A DNA stretch of 64,000 bases, taken from Amycolatopsis sp. WQ 127309 (GTDB lineage Bacteria; Actinomycetota; Actinomycetes; Mycobacteriales; Pseudonocardiaceae). The translations under genes were made by a program, and so were the position numbers. Where the stretch lies: assembly GCF_023023025.1 (NCBI RefSeq), contig NZ_CP095481.1, forward strand, positions 3,410,001 to 3,474,000, read 5' to 3'. The notes under the pieces were generated by a model. The model was not told the DNA's origin and searched no databases. It saw only the letters and a list, made by a program, of their open reading frames with translations. Positions 8,983-16,719 of the stretch are shown here, one piece after another. The first letter of the stretch is position 1, and the number at the start of each line of letters is the position of its first letter.

Positions 8983-9696
8983 TCAGTGCGGCGCGCCGAC
9001 CTCGTACTCGGGGCGGTCGTTGAGCACCCGCACGGTGACCTTCTTGGCCTGACCGCCGATCTGCACCGTGCAGTCGAAGGTCGTGCCGTTCCGGGCCGCC
9101 TCGTTCGACGGGCACTGCGCGTTCTTCACGTCCGGCTCGCCGTAGTTCTCGTTCAGGACCTTGACCACACCGTCCTGAAGGGACTCCTGGTCCAGGACGT
9201 CCCCGCGGAACGCGCCGAGCAGCCACGCGCCACCGCCGCCGAGCACGAGCACCAGGACCACGATCCCGGCGATCAGCAAGGGTTTCTTCGACTTCGGCTT
9301 CTTCTCGGGCGCCGCGGCGAACGCGCCGAGGCCGCCGTACTGCGACGGCTGGAACCCGCCGCCGTACTGCGGGCCCGGCTGCTGCGGCGGCCGGCCGCCG
9401 CCCGGGGCGCCCTGCTGGGGTGCCGGCGGCTGCGGCTGCCACGGGGCGTTCTGCTGTCCCTGCCACGGCCCGGAGAACGACCCGCTCGGGCCGGGCTGCT
9501 GCGGGGCCCACTGGCCCGTGTAGGACCCGGTGGCCGCGCCCGGGGTGTCGTTCTGCTGCCACTGCCCGGAATGCGGGCCGGTCGCCTGCTGCTCCGGCTG
9601 CCAGGCCGGGGCCTGCGGCGCCTGCGGGTTGGCCGGTGCCGGCGGGTTGGCCGGCGGCTGCCACCACTGCGGCTGCTGGTCGGGCGGCTGGGTCAT
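8983..9696 (-). CDS. Membrane protein with Pro/Gln-rich cytosolic tail and DUF4333 domain
   Basis: A 237-residue single-pass protein. Residues 1-130 are low-complexity (Pro, Gln, Trp, Gly) and cytosolic; a Lys-rich stretch precedes one membrane helix (about 137-160, LLIAGIVVLVLVLGGGG); the last 75 residues form a DUF4333-type extracytoplasmic domain with two cysteines (NAQCPS and FDCTV) likely to form a disulfide. AGGTGATC just upstream supports the start. It is followed in the same direction after the lipoprotein gene by 41 bases, so both are probably co-transcribed envelope proteins. Function is unknown. Confidence 0.85.
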   Translation of the reverse strand: MTQPPDQQPQWWQPPANPPAPANPQAPQAPAWQPEQQATGPHSGQWQQNDTPGAATGSYTGQWAPQQPGPSGSFSGPWQGQQNAPWQPQPPAPQQGAPGGGRPPQQPGPQYGGGFQPSQYGGLGAFAAAPEKKPKSKKPLLIAGIVVLVLVLGGGGAWLLGAFRGDVLDQESLQDGVVKVLNENYGEPDVKNAQCPSNEAARNGTTFDCTVQIGGQAKKVTVRVLNDRPEYEVGAPH

Positions 9697-9737
9697 CGGG
9701 GATCACCTCGGGTCGGGCGGGGGGAGACGGCCACGGC

Positions 9738-10631
9738 TCAGTTGCCCTGCGCGTCGCCGAGCCGGCGGTAGAAGTCGTCCATCGCCGCGCGGTCGGGCAG
9801 CACGGTGATCTGCGACGCGTCGGGCAGCTTCGGCATGTCCTGCAGGCTCGCCGGGCCGGTGAACTTGAACTCGTACTTGAGCTCGACCTGGTGGCTGTCG
9901 CCGCCGAACTTGGCGTCCATCGCGAACGAGACCAGGCTGCCGTCCGGGTTCAGCGTGATCGTGGTCGGCACCATGGCCTTGTTCAGCTCCGGCCCGATCA
10001 GGCTGGTGACGCTGGCCGGCAGGATCTCGACCCGGTTCTTGACGAAGACCTCGAAGGGCACGTTGACCGTCAGCGCGGTCTTGCCGTCGCCGAGGCTCTT
10101 CGCCCCGCGGACCGCCCGCTTGTCGGCCCGGTAGGCGTCCACCGTCGAGTCGGCCATCCGGCACGGGGTCAGCACCCCGCCCCAGACGCAGGGCTGGATC
10201 AGGCCGGCCTCGGGCTTCGGCATCGACACCCACGCCGTCGGCGAGACGCCCTTCTGCACGTACATCGGGCCGAGGTAGGTGTACTCGACCGGGCCGTCGG
10301 CCGGGGTGTACGTGTCGATGATCTCGTCGGGGTTCTTCAGCGAGCGGTGCCGCACGACCCGGTTCTCCGGGCTGCCGGTGCGGGCCGAGGTGACGGTGCT
10401 GTGGACCCACTTGTCGTCGAACTTGAAGTAGGCGTCGAGCGAGTTGGTGACGTCGCGGGTGTCGGTGATGCTGTCCTCGAGCTTGCCGATCACCTGCTCG
10501 AACTTGCCGCCGACGTAGTCCGCCGCGTCGTCGCCCTTCGGCAGCGGCGTGCCCGCCTTGGCCTGGCCGCAGGCGCTGACGAGCGCCAGGAACGCCCCCA
10601 GGACGAAGATCGCCGTCGGTCGTTTCCTCAT
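9738..10631 (-). CDS. Secreted lipoprotein of unknown function
   Basis: A 297-residue protein with a short basic N terminus, hydrophobic core and lipobox LVSAC, cleaved before Cys21, so it is anchored to the outer face of the membrane. The rest is a beta-rich soluble domain resembling mycobacterial LprG/LppX-like or DUF-type lipoproteins in general character, but I cannot name a family. AGGGG lies six bases before the ATG. It is upstream of the DUF4333 gene on the same strand and divergent from rplM. Confidence 0.8.
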   Translation of the reverse strand: MRKRPTAIFVLGAFLALVSACGQAKAGTPLPKGDDAADYVGGKFEQVIGKLEDSITDTRDVTNSLDAYFKFDDKWVHSTVTSARTGSPENRVVRHRSLKNPDEIIDTYTPADGPVEYTYLGPMYVQKGVSPTAWVSMPKPEAGLIQPCVWGGVLTPCRMADSTVDAYRADKRAVRGAKSLGDGKTALTVNVPFEVFVKNRVEILPASVTSLIGPELNKAMVPTTITLNPDGSLVSFAMDAKFGGDSHQVELKYEFKFTGPASLQDMPKLPDASQITVLPDRAAMDDFYRRLGDAQGN

Positions 10632-10894
10632 CGCCGTCCCCTGCTCGACTGTGCCGGTGCTCCCAGCGCTCGGATCGTCTCATCCTCGCGTGTCGGGGCC
10701 GCGCGTGCGGGCACTTCGGCCGGAAAACCGGGTAGAGTCCGCAGGGGCCGGGCCTGTCCCGGCGCTTCCACCCACCCCCGATGCGTGGCTGCGGCGAGCG
10801 TGGGGGTATCTTCATATGTCGTTGTGCGTTGCGGCGCATCAGCGCGCTAGGCCCGCACAGAACCCACACGCAATGTTGACGACGAGGTAGACCC
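10632..10894. promoter_or_regulatory. Divergent region between lipoprotein gene and rplM
   Basis: A TAGAGT box at 10733-10738 is a good -10 candidate for the rplM-rpsI transcript, giving a leader of about 150 bases. The leader contains short GC-rich complementary pieces (for example around 10795-10850), but I see no named ribosomal-protein leader motif. GAGG at 10883-10886 is the rplM ribosome-binding site. Confidence 0.4.
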
Positions 10895-11347
10895 TTGCCC
10901 ACGTACAGCCCCAAGCCCGGCGACGTCACTCGTGCCTGGCACGTGATCGACGCCGAGGATGTCGTGCTCGGCCGGCTCGCGACCGAGGTCGCCACGCTGC
11001 TGCGCGGCAAGCACAAGCCGACCTACGCCCCGCACGTGGACACCGGTGACTTCGTCATCATCGTCAACGCCGAGAAGGTCGCGCTCACCGGAAACAAGCG
11101 CACGCAGAAGTTCGCCTACCGGCACAGCGGTTACCCCGGCGGTCTGCGCAAGCGGTCCTTCGGCGAGCTGCTCGACACCAAGCCCGAACACCTTCTCGAG
11201 AAGGTCGTCAAGGGCATGCTGCCGAAGAACAAGCTCGGCCGCGCCCAGGCCAAGAAGCTGAAGGTCTACGCCGGCCCGCAGCACCCGCACACCGCGCAGC
11301 AGCCACAGGTGCGCGAGATCACCAAGATCGCGCAGGTCGCGCAGTGA
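10895..11347 (+). CDS. rplM: 50S ribosomal protein L13
   Basis: Early-assembling protein of the large ribosomal subunit. The 150-residue product shows the family landmarks [16 protein letters not shown], the [11 protein letters not shown] segment and PHRML-like region as [13 protein letters not shown]. The start is TTG at 10895 with GAGG eight bases upstream. The last four bases overlap the rpsI start (GTGA), giving translational coupling, the near-universal L13-S9 operon. Confidence 0.97.
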   Translation: MPTYSPKPGDVTRAWHVIDAEDVVLGRLATEVATLLRGKHKPTYAPHVDTGDFVIIVNAEKVALTGNKRTQKFAYRHSGYPGGLRKRSFGELLDTKPEHLLEKVVKGMLPKNKLGRAQAKKLKVYAGPQHPHTAQQPQVREITKIAQVAQ

Positions 11348-11976
11348 GTGAGGAACAGTCTGTGACCAGCACCGAGCCCGAGACCGCCGAGGTCACCACC
11401 GAGGCGACCGAGACCGGCGCCGTCGAGACCCCGGAAGCCACCGAGGCTCCCGAAAGCACGGAAGCTCCCGAGGCTGCCGTCGCCACCAGCGAGACGCCGG
11501 TCGCGACGAGCGAGACTCCGGTCGCCACCAGCGAGACCCCGGCGGCGACCAGCGAGTCCGCCACCGCCCCGCGCCCGTCGCGGGCCGCGGGCGGCAACGC
11601 CCAGACCGTCGGCCGCCGCAAGGAAGCCGTCGTTCGCGTGCGTGTCGTCCCGGGCACCGGTGAGTTCAAGCTCAACGGCCGCACCCTCGAGGAGTACTTC
11701 CCGAACAAGGTGCACCAGCAGCTCATCAAGGACCCGCTGGTCCTGGTCGAGAAGCCGGACGCGTTCGACATCTTCGCCAACCTGCACGGTGGCGGCGTCT
11801 CGGGTCAGGCCGGCGCGCTGCGCCTGGCCATCGCCCGTGCGCTCATCGAGGTCGACGCGGACGACCGCCCGGCCCTCAAGAAGGCCGGCTTCCTGACCCG
11901 TGACGCGCGCGCCACGGAGCGGAAGAAGTACGGCCTCAAGAAGGCCCGTAAGGCCCCGCAGTACAGCAAGCGCTGA
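11344..11976 (+). CDS. rpsI: 30S ribosomal protein S9 with long acidic N-terminal extension
   Basis: Small-subunit protein whose basic C-terminal tail (ending YSKR) reaches the P-site tRNA. The conserved S9 domain begins only at about residue 84 ([17 protein letters not shown]); before it lies an acidic, Glu/Thr/Ala-rich extension containing three to four copies of a seven-residue unit (ATSETPV). Typical bacterial S9 is about 130 residues, this one 210. The GTG at 11344 overlaps the rplM stop; another GTG at 11362 would still leave most of the extension. Extended S9 proteins occur in several actinomycetes; the extension probably does not contact rRNA. Confidence 0.95.
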   Translation: MSEEQSVTSTEPETAEVTTEATETGAVETPEATEAPESTEAPEAAVATSETPVATSETPVATSETPAATSESATAPRPSRAAGGNAQTVGRRKEAVVRVRVVPGTGEFKLNGRTLEEYFPNKVHQQLIKDPLVLVEKPDAFDIFANLHGGGVSGQAGALRLAIARALIEVDADDRPALKKAGFLTRDARATERKKYGLKKARKAPQYSKR

Positions 11977-11996
11977 TCGCGCCTCTGGCGCAACCC

Positions 11997-12041
11997 ACCG
12001 GAGCGCTCATCCGTCTATCGGATGGGCGCTTCGGTGTTTTT
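11997..12041 (+). terminator. Terminator of rplM-rpsI
   Basis: A 17-base stem (11997-12013 with 12019-12035, two G-T pairs) and a TCTAT loop is followed by GTTTTTA. It lies 20 bases after the rpsI stop codon. Confidence 0.88.
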
Positions 12042-12174
12042 ACCGACCCGCCCGGGCCGATGTCGCATTTCCGGTGCTCGGAGCGACATTCGGGGGTGGG
12101 GGAGTGCACCTGGGAACGCTCGCTAGGTTGTCGTGGTGGTTGCGCTGCCGCAGCCGCTCTGAGGAGGTCGATCG

Positions 12175-13509
12175 ATGGCACGCCTGTTCGGTACCGACGG
12201 GGTACGTGGTCTGGCCAACGCCGAGCTGACGCCCGAACTCGCGCTGGCGCTCGCCGCCAGCGCCGCCCGCGTCCTCGCCGCGCACGACCGCTCGCACCGG
12301 CCCATCGCGGTCGTCGGCCGGGACCCGCGCGCCAGTGGTGAGATGCTCGAAGCCGCGGTCGTGGCCGGGCTCACCTCCGCCGGCGCGGACGTGCGCCGGG
12401 TCGGCGTCCTGCCGACGCCGGCCGTCGCCTACCTGGTCGGCTCGCTCGAGGCCGACCTGGGCGTGATGATCTCCGCGTCGCACAACCCCATGCCGGACAA
12501 CGGCATCAAGCTCTTCGCCTCGGGCGGGCACAAGCTCCCCGACGGCATCGAGGACGAGATCGAAGCCGGCCTCGCCGACGGCAAGATCCGCCCGACCGGC
12601 GCCGGTGTGGGCCGTGTCACGGACGTCGAAGACGCGCTCGACCGCTACGCCGAGCACCTCCTCGCGGTGACGCCGCACTCGCTCGAGGGCCTCAAGGTCG
12701 TCGTCGACTGCGCGAACGGCGCTTCGTCCGCGGCCGCGCCCGAGATCTACCGCCGCGCCGGCGCCGAGGTCGTGGCGCTGTACGCCGAGCCCGACGGCGT
12801 CAACATCAACGACCACTGCGGCTCCAACCACCCGGAGCGGCTGCGCGAGGCCGTCGTCAAGCACGGCGCCGACCTCGGCATTGCCCACGACGGTGACGCC
12901 GACCGCTGCGTGGCCGTCGACTCCGCCGGCGAGCTGATCGACGGCGACCAGATCATGGCCGTGCTGGCGCTCGCGCTGGCCGAGTCCGGCGAGCTGGCCA
13001 AGGACACGCTGGTCGCGACGGTGATGAGCAACCTCGGCCTGCACCTGGCGATGCGCGCCCACGGCATCACCGTGGTCACCACCGCGGTCGGCGACCGCTA
13101 CGTCCTCGAGGAGCTGCGGTCCAGCGGCTTCGCGCTCGGCGGCGAGCAGTCCGGCCACGTCGTCCTCCCGGCGCACGCCACCACGGGCGACGGCCTGCTG
13201 ACGGCGTTGCGCCTGATGAGCCGCATGGCCGAGACGGGCAAGTCCCTCGCCGACCTGGCGGCCGTGATGAACCGCCTGCCGCAGGTGCTGATCAACGTCC
13301 GGGTCGCCGACAAGGCGGCGGTCGCGGGGTCGAGCGAGGTCCGCGACGCCGTCGGCGAGGTCGAGGCCGAGCTGGGTGAGGAAGGCCGGGTGCTGCTGCG
13401 CCCGTCCGGCACCGAGCAGCTGGTCCGCGTGATGGTCGAGGCCCCGGCCCAGGCCACCGCCCAGGCCGCCGCCGACCGCCTCGCCGGAGTGGTCTCGGCG
13501 GTTTCCTGA
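12175..13509 (+). CDS. glmM: Phosphoglucosamine mutase
   Basis: Converts glucosamine-6-phosphate to glucosamine-1-phosphate on the way to UDP-GlcNAc. The 444-residue protein has the phosphoserine loop [14 protein letters not shown] (active Ser near 101), the metal loop DGDADRC and the phosphate-binding [14 protein letters not shown] segment near the C terminus, all in the expected order. GAGG precedes the ATG. A TAGGTT box at 12124-12129 in the context CGCTAGGTTGT matches that upstream of eccC. glmS, the previous pathway enzyme, lies 7.5 kb downstream. Confidence 0.97.
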   Translation: MARLFGTDGVRGLANAELTPELALALAASAARVLAAHDRSHRPIAVVGRDPRASGEMLEAAVVAGLTSAGADVRRVGVLPTPAVAYLVGSLEADLGVMISASHNPMPDNGIKLFASGGHKLPDGIEDEIEAGLADGKIRPTGAGVGRVTDVEDALDRYAEHLLAVTPHSLEGLKVVVDCANGASSAAAPEIYRRAGAEVVALYAEPDGVNINDHCGSNHPERLREAVVKHGADLGIAHDGDADRCVAVDSAGELIDGDQIMAVLALALAESGELAKDTLVATVMSNLGLHLAMRAHGITVVTTAVGDRYVLEELRSSGFALGGEQSGHVVLPAHATTGDGLLTALRLMSRMAETGKSLADLAAVMNRLPQVLINVRVADKAAVAGSSEVRDAVGEVEAELGEEGRVLLRPSGTEQLVRVMVEAPAQATAQAAADRLAGVVSAVS

Positions 13510-13521
13510 GTCTGCCGCGGC

Positions 13522-13549
13522 TCTCGTGAGCGGTTAGCCGCTCACGAGA
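13522..13549. terminator. Bidirectional hairpin between glmM and the P450 gene
   Basis: Perfect 12-base arms, TCTCGTGAGCGG (13522-13533) and its complement (13538-13549), enclose a four-base loop that contains the TAA stop codon of the leftward P450 gene. It serves both converging transcripts. Confidence 0.75.
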
Positions 13550-14415
13550 ACCCGCGCCGAGGCCAGGCCGTGGAACACCGGGTGGGTCTTCCACCGCACG
13601 TCCTCGACCCGGCACCCGCCGCTGAGGACGTCGGCCAGCGCGCGCAGCGCGATCTCGGCTTCGGCCAGCGCCACCCCGGATCCCGGGCACGCGTGGCGGC
13701 CCAGGCCGAACGGCAAGCCGTCGGTCAGGGAGATCGCCACCGGGCCGTCGGGGCCGAAGCGCAGGACGTACCGGGCCGGGCAGATCTCCGCCGCCAGGTC
13801 ACGCGCACTGCGAGGCTCGGCGGCGGAAGCCAGTGAGAGTCCGGCGCTCGCCAGGAAGTTCAGCGAGTTCTCGTACGCCGCGTGCGCCAGGACCACCGGG
13901 TTGATCGCCAGCTCGTCGTCGTCGAGCCGGCCCGCCGCGTGCGCCGCGCGCAGGGCCGCCAGACCGCTGCCCGGCTCGGCCGGGGCCCGGCTGAGCTGCA
14001 CGGACAGCCGGAACGCCGACGCCTGCCCCTGCCGGTCCGTGCCGCCGAAGACGTCGAGGTTCGCCGTCGTCGCTTCCAGGTGATCCAGGAAGACGTCGTC
14101 GAGCGGCACGCCCAGCACCGCTGACGTCACCAGGCCCGCGACCGGCCGCGCGAAGTCGCGTACGAGGTCGAACGACGTCCCCAGCGCGCCGACGACCGTT
14201 TCGACGCCGTCGCGGACCGCGTCCGGGAACGGCTCCAGCGTGGCGATGATCTCCCGCAGCACACCGCGCACCCGCGCGTGGCCGTCGCCGTCGCGCAGCA
14301 GCACGCTGGGTGACCCGAGCCCGGGATCCGACGTCAGCTCCGGCGACCGCAGGGCGCGCGCGGCCGCGTCGCGGCCCTCGACCACGGCGATCCCGTGCCG
14401 TTCGAACTCGTCCAT
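13534..14415 (-). CDS. Short, atypical cytochrome P450
   Basis: Haem-thiolate protein, 293 residues against about 400 for bacterial P450s. The haem-binding motif is intact (FGLGRHACPG, ligand Cys243), the C-helix haem contact is present (DGDGHARVR), and an I-helix-like segment AAYENSLN replaces the usual A-G-x-D/E-T-T. The stretch between I helix and Cys motif is only about 50 residues, and no E-x-x-R (K helix) is found in it. The ATG at 14415 has no clear ribosome-binding site; a GTG at 14424 is possible. It diverges by 30 bases from the acyl-AMP ligase gene, suggesting it acts on the acyl group loaded on the neighbouring carrier protein. No ferredoxin gene is nearby. Confidence 0.82.
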   Translation of the reverse strand: MDEFERHGIAVVEGRDAAARALRSPELTSDPGLGSPSVLLRDGDGHARVRGVLREIIATLEPFPDAVRDGVETVVGALGTSFDLVRDFARPVAGLVTSAVLGVPLDDVFLDHLEATTANLDVFGGTDRQGQASAFRLSVQLSRAPAEPGSGLAALRAAHAAGRLDDDELAINPVVLAHAAYENSLNFLASAGLSLASAAEPRSARDLAAEICPARYVLRFGPDGPVAISLTDGLPFGLGRHACPGSGVALAEAEIALRALADVLSGGCRVEDVRWKTHPVFHGLASARVLVSG

Positions 14416-14445
14416 CGGATCCACACCGTAGGGCAGGATGGGGCG

Positions 14446-16005
14446 GTGCCGCCCGCAGCCGTCCCGGACGAGGTCCTGACCACGCCCCTCACGGACCTCC
14501 TGCTCCGCAACGCGGCCGCCGACCGCCCCGCGTTCACCTGCCGGGTCTTCCCGGGACCCGACGGCCACACCGATCACACCCTGACGTGGCCGCAGGTGCT
14601 CGCGCGCGTCCGCGGGGTCGCCCGCGAGCTGCGCCGCGTCACCCGGCCGGGTGATCGGGTGGCGATCGTCGCCCGTCAGGACCTCGGGTACGTCGTCTGC
14701 TTCCTCGGGACGCTGTACGCCGGGCGCGTCGCGGTGCCGCTGTCCGTCCCGGCCGGGCGCACCCACCGCGCCCGGCTCGAGTCGGCCTTCGCCGACGCCA
14801 CGCCGTCGGTGATCCTGACGTCGAAGGACTTCCTGGGGAGCCTGGCGTCCCGGCCGGAGGTGCTGCTGGCGATCGAGGACGTCGAGCCGGACGACGCCGA
14901 GCCGCCCGCCGCGGTCGCCATGACCGACCCCGCCTACCTGCAGTACACCTCGGGCTCGACGAGCCGCCCGGCCGGCGCCGTGATCTCCCACCGCGCGCTG
15001 GTGGCCAGCTGCTGGCAGACCACCGAGTGCTACCACGCCGACGCGTCGACCCACCTGGCCGGCTGGGTGCCGTTCTTCCACGACATGGGCCTGGTCCTGC
15101 TCATCGGCACGCCCGTGTTCCTGGGCGCGCATTCGGTGTTCTTCACGCCGATGGAGTTCGTGCGCGACCCGCTCCGCTGGATCCGGCTGCTGGCCGGGCA
15201 CCCGGGCGCGATCACGGCGGCCCCGAACTTCGCCTTCGACCTGGCCGCGGAAGCCGCCGGGGAGCTCGAAGACGTCGACCTGTCGCACGTGAACTCGGTG
15301 CTCAACGGCAGCGAACCGGTCCGCGCGGCCACCGTCGAGGCGTTCGATCGCACCTTTGCGCCGTTCGGGCTGCCCCGGGCCGCGCAGAAGCCGTGTTACG
15401 GCCTGGCGGAGGCGACGGTGTTCGTCGCCAGCGCGGGGGACGAAGGCCCGACGATCACGGACTTCGCCGGCGAACGGCTGGTCTCGGCGGGCCGGCCCTA
15501 CGGCCAGCGCGTCCAGGTTGTCGACAAAGAGATCTGGGTGGCCGGGCCCAACGTCGCCGACGGTTACTGGGGCCGGCCGGACCGCGGTGACGCCTTCGCC
15601 GAGCCGGGCTGGCTCCGCACCGGCGACCTCGGGTTCGTCCACGACGGCCTGCTGTACGTCACCGGGCGGCTGAAGGACCTGATCATCGTCGACGGCCGCA
15701 ACCACCACCCGCAGGACATCGAGGCCACGATCGAGGCCGCGCACCCCGCCGTCCGGGCCGGCCGGGTCGCGGCGTTCGCGGTGCGGGACGGCCGCGGCGA
15801 GGGCGTGGCGGCCGTGGTCGGCGCCGCGGACCACGACGACGCCGTGGCCACCGCCGTCCGCCGGGCCGTGTCGGCGGGCCATGACCTGCCCCTGCGCGGC
15901 CTGTGGCTGGTCCGGCCCGGCGCGGTGCCGCGCACCTCCAGCGGCAAGGTCTCCCGCGCCGCGGCCCGGGACCGCTGGTGGGGTGAGAATGGGCGCCATG
16001 ACTGA
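14446..16005 (+). CDS. Fatty-acyl-AMP ligase (FAAL/FadD-like)
   Basis: Activates a carboxylic acid as acyl-AMP for transfer to a carrier protein. The 519-residue ANL-superfamily protein has YTSGSTSRPAGAV (P-loop), the FAAL-type WVPFFHDMGLV segment, GLAEATVFVAS, and the hinge LKDLIIVDGRNHHPQDIE, in which the NHHP pattern is typical of FAAL rather than acyl-CoA ligases. The GTG at 14446 is chosen because homology begins there; an ATG at 14395 would overlap the divergent P450 gene. The 3' end overlaps the ACP start by eight bases, so ligase and carrier are translationally coupled. Confidence 0.9.
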   Translation: MPPAAVPDEVLTTPLTDLLLRNAAADRPAFTCRVFPGPDGHTDHTLTWPQVLARVRGVARELRRVTRPGDRVAIVARQDLGYVVCFLGTLYAGRVAVPLSVPAGRTHRARLESAFADATPSVILTSKDFLGSLASRPEVLLAIEDVEPDDAEPPAAVAMTDPAYLQYTSGSTSRPAGAVISHRALVASCWQTTECYHADASTHLAGWVPFFHDMGLVLLIGTPVFLGAHSVFFTPMEFVRDPLRWIRLLAGHPGAITAAPNFAFDLAAEAAGELEDVDLSHVNSVLNGSEPVRAATVEAFDRTFAPFGLPRAAQKPCYGLAEATVFVASAGDEGPTITDFAGERLVSAGRPYGQRVQVVDKEIWVAGPNVADGYWGRPDRGDAFAEPGWLRTGDLGFVHDGLLYVTGRLKDLIIVDGRNHHPQDIEATIEAAHPAVRAGRVAAFAVRDGRGEGVAAVVGAADHDDAVATAVRRAVSAGHDLPLRGLWLVRPGAVPRTSSGKVSRAAARDRWWGENGRHD

Positions 16006-16258
16006 CGCGGCCGCCTACGCCGACGAGATCCGGAAGATCGTCGCGCTCGCGCTGGAGCTCCCGCCGGACCGGCTCGCCGACTCGACGCCGTTCGACGACA
16101 TCGGTCTGACGTCCCGGCAGCGGATCCAGCTGCTCGCGCGGGTCGAGGTCCGCTTCGGCGTCTCCGTCGACCTGGACGAGCTCGACCGGCTGGTCGACGT
16201 CCGGGGTGTCGCCGAGGTCATTTCCGAAGCCGTCGAAGCACAGCGCGCCACCGGGTGA
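15998..16258 (+). CDS. Stand-alone acyl carrier protein
   Basis: An 86-residue carrier protein that would accept the acyl chain from the adjacent acyl-AMP ligase on a phosphopantetheine arm. The attachment site is FDDIGLTSRQRIQL with Ser39 in the position of the usual D-S-L serine; the preceding Asp is replaced by Thr and the following residue by Arg, so the helix-2 surface is unusual. The ATG at 15998 lies within the end of the ligase gene. No ketosynthase or condensation domain follows. Confidence 0.88.
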   Translation: MTDAAAYADEIRKIVALALELPPDRLADSTPFDDIGLTSRQRIQLLARVEVRFGVSVDLDELDRLVDVRGVAEVISEAVEAQRATG

Positions 16259-16407
16259 CTCCCGGGTGCACTTTTCCGAAGTCGCGGCTGGCCAGACGGC
16301 CGAACGCTAGACTCTGTGTGCATCTGCGACGGCACCGATCGGCGTCCGGGCGCGTCACAGTCTTCGAACAGGTGCCAGGGACTGTGGGATCGAAGGGGGC
16401 AGCCACC
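16259..16407 (+). promoter_or_regulatory. Promoter region of the EspC-like operon
   Basis: A TAGACT -10 box at 16308-16313 about 95 bases before the next start gives this operon its own promoter, separate from the ACP gene. GAAGGGGG at 16392-16399 is the ribosome-binding site. Confidence 0.5.
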
Positions 16408-16719
16408 ATGCCAGACGGTTATACGGCGAGTTCGGAAGCGATGACGCGGGCGCAGATCCGTCTCAACGACGTCGCGGACGACCCGGCGGGCGAAGCGAAG
16501 AAAGTCGCGCCGACGGCGATCGTGGCTGCGGACTTCGGCCGCGTCCACCAGGAAGGTTTCGGCAAGTACAAGGCCGGGATCGACGAGATCGGCGCGGGCA
16601 TGACCGGGCTGTCGAACGCGCTGATGAACCTCGGCAGTGGCATCGGTACCGCGGGCGGGAAGTACACCACGCAGGAATCGGACGCGGGTGCGCAGGCCAA
16701 CGCGGCGGGGAGCAAGTAA
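16408..16719 (+). CDS. EspC-like type VII secretion substrate
   Basis: A 103-residue protein with the size, helix-turn-helix profile and C-terminal export motif of the EspC/WXG100-like family: Y-x-x-x-E as YTTQE at residues 86-90, followed by a short flexible tail. No tryptophan is present, so it is not a true WXG100 protein; the turn is likely around GFGKYKAG. Stop and next start share a base (TAATG), so it is coupled to the 870-residue protein, suggesting the two are exported as a pair. The probable exporter is the ESX-4-like machine encoded at 401-7967. Confidence 0.8.
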   Translation: MPDGYTASSEAMTRAQIRLNDVADDPAGEAKKVAPTAIVAADFGRVHQEGFGKYKAGIDEIGAGMTGLSNALMNLGSGIGTAGGKYTTQESDAGAQANAAGSK

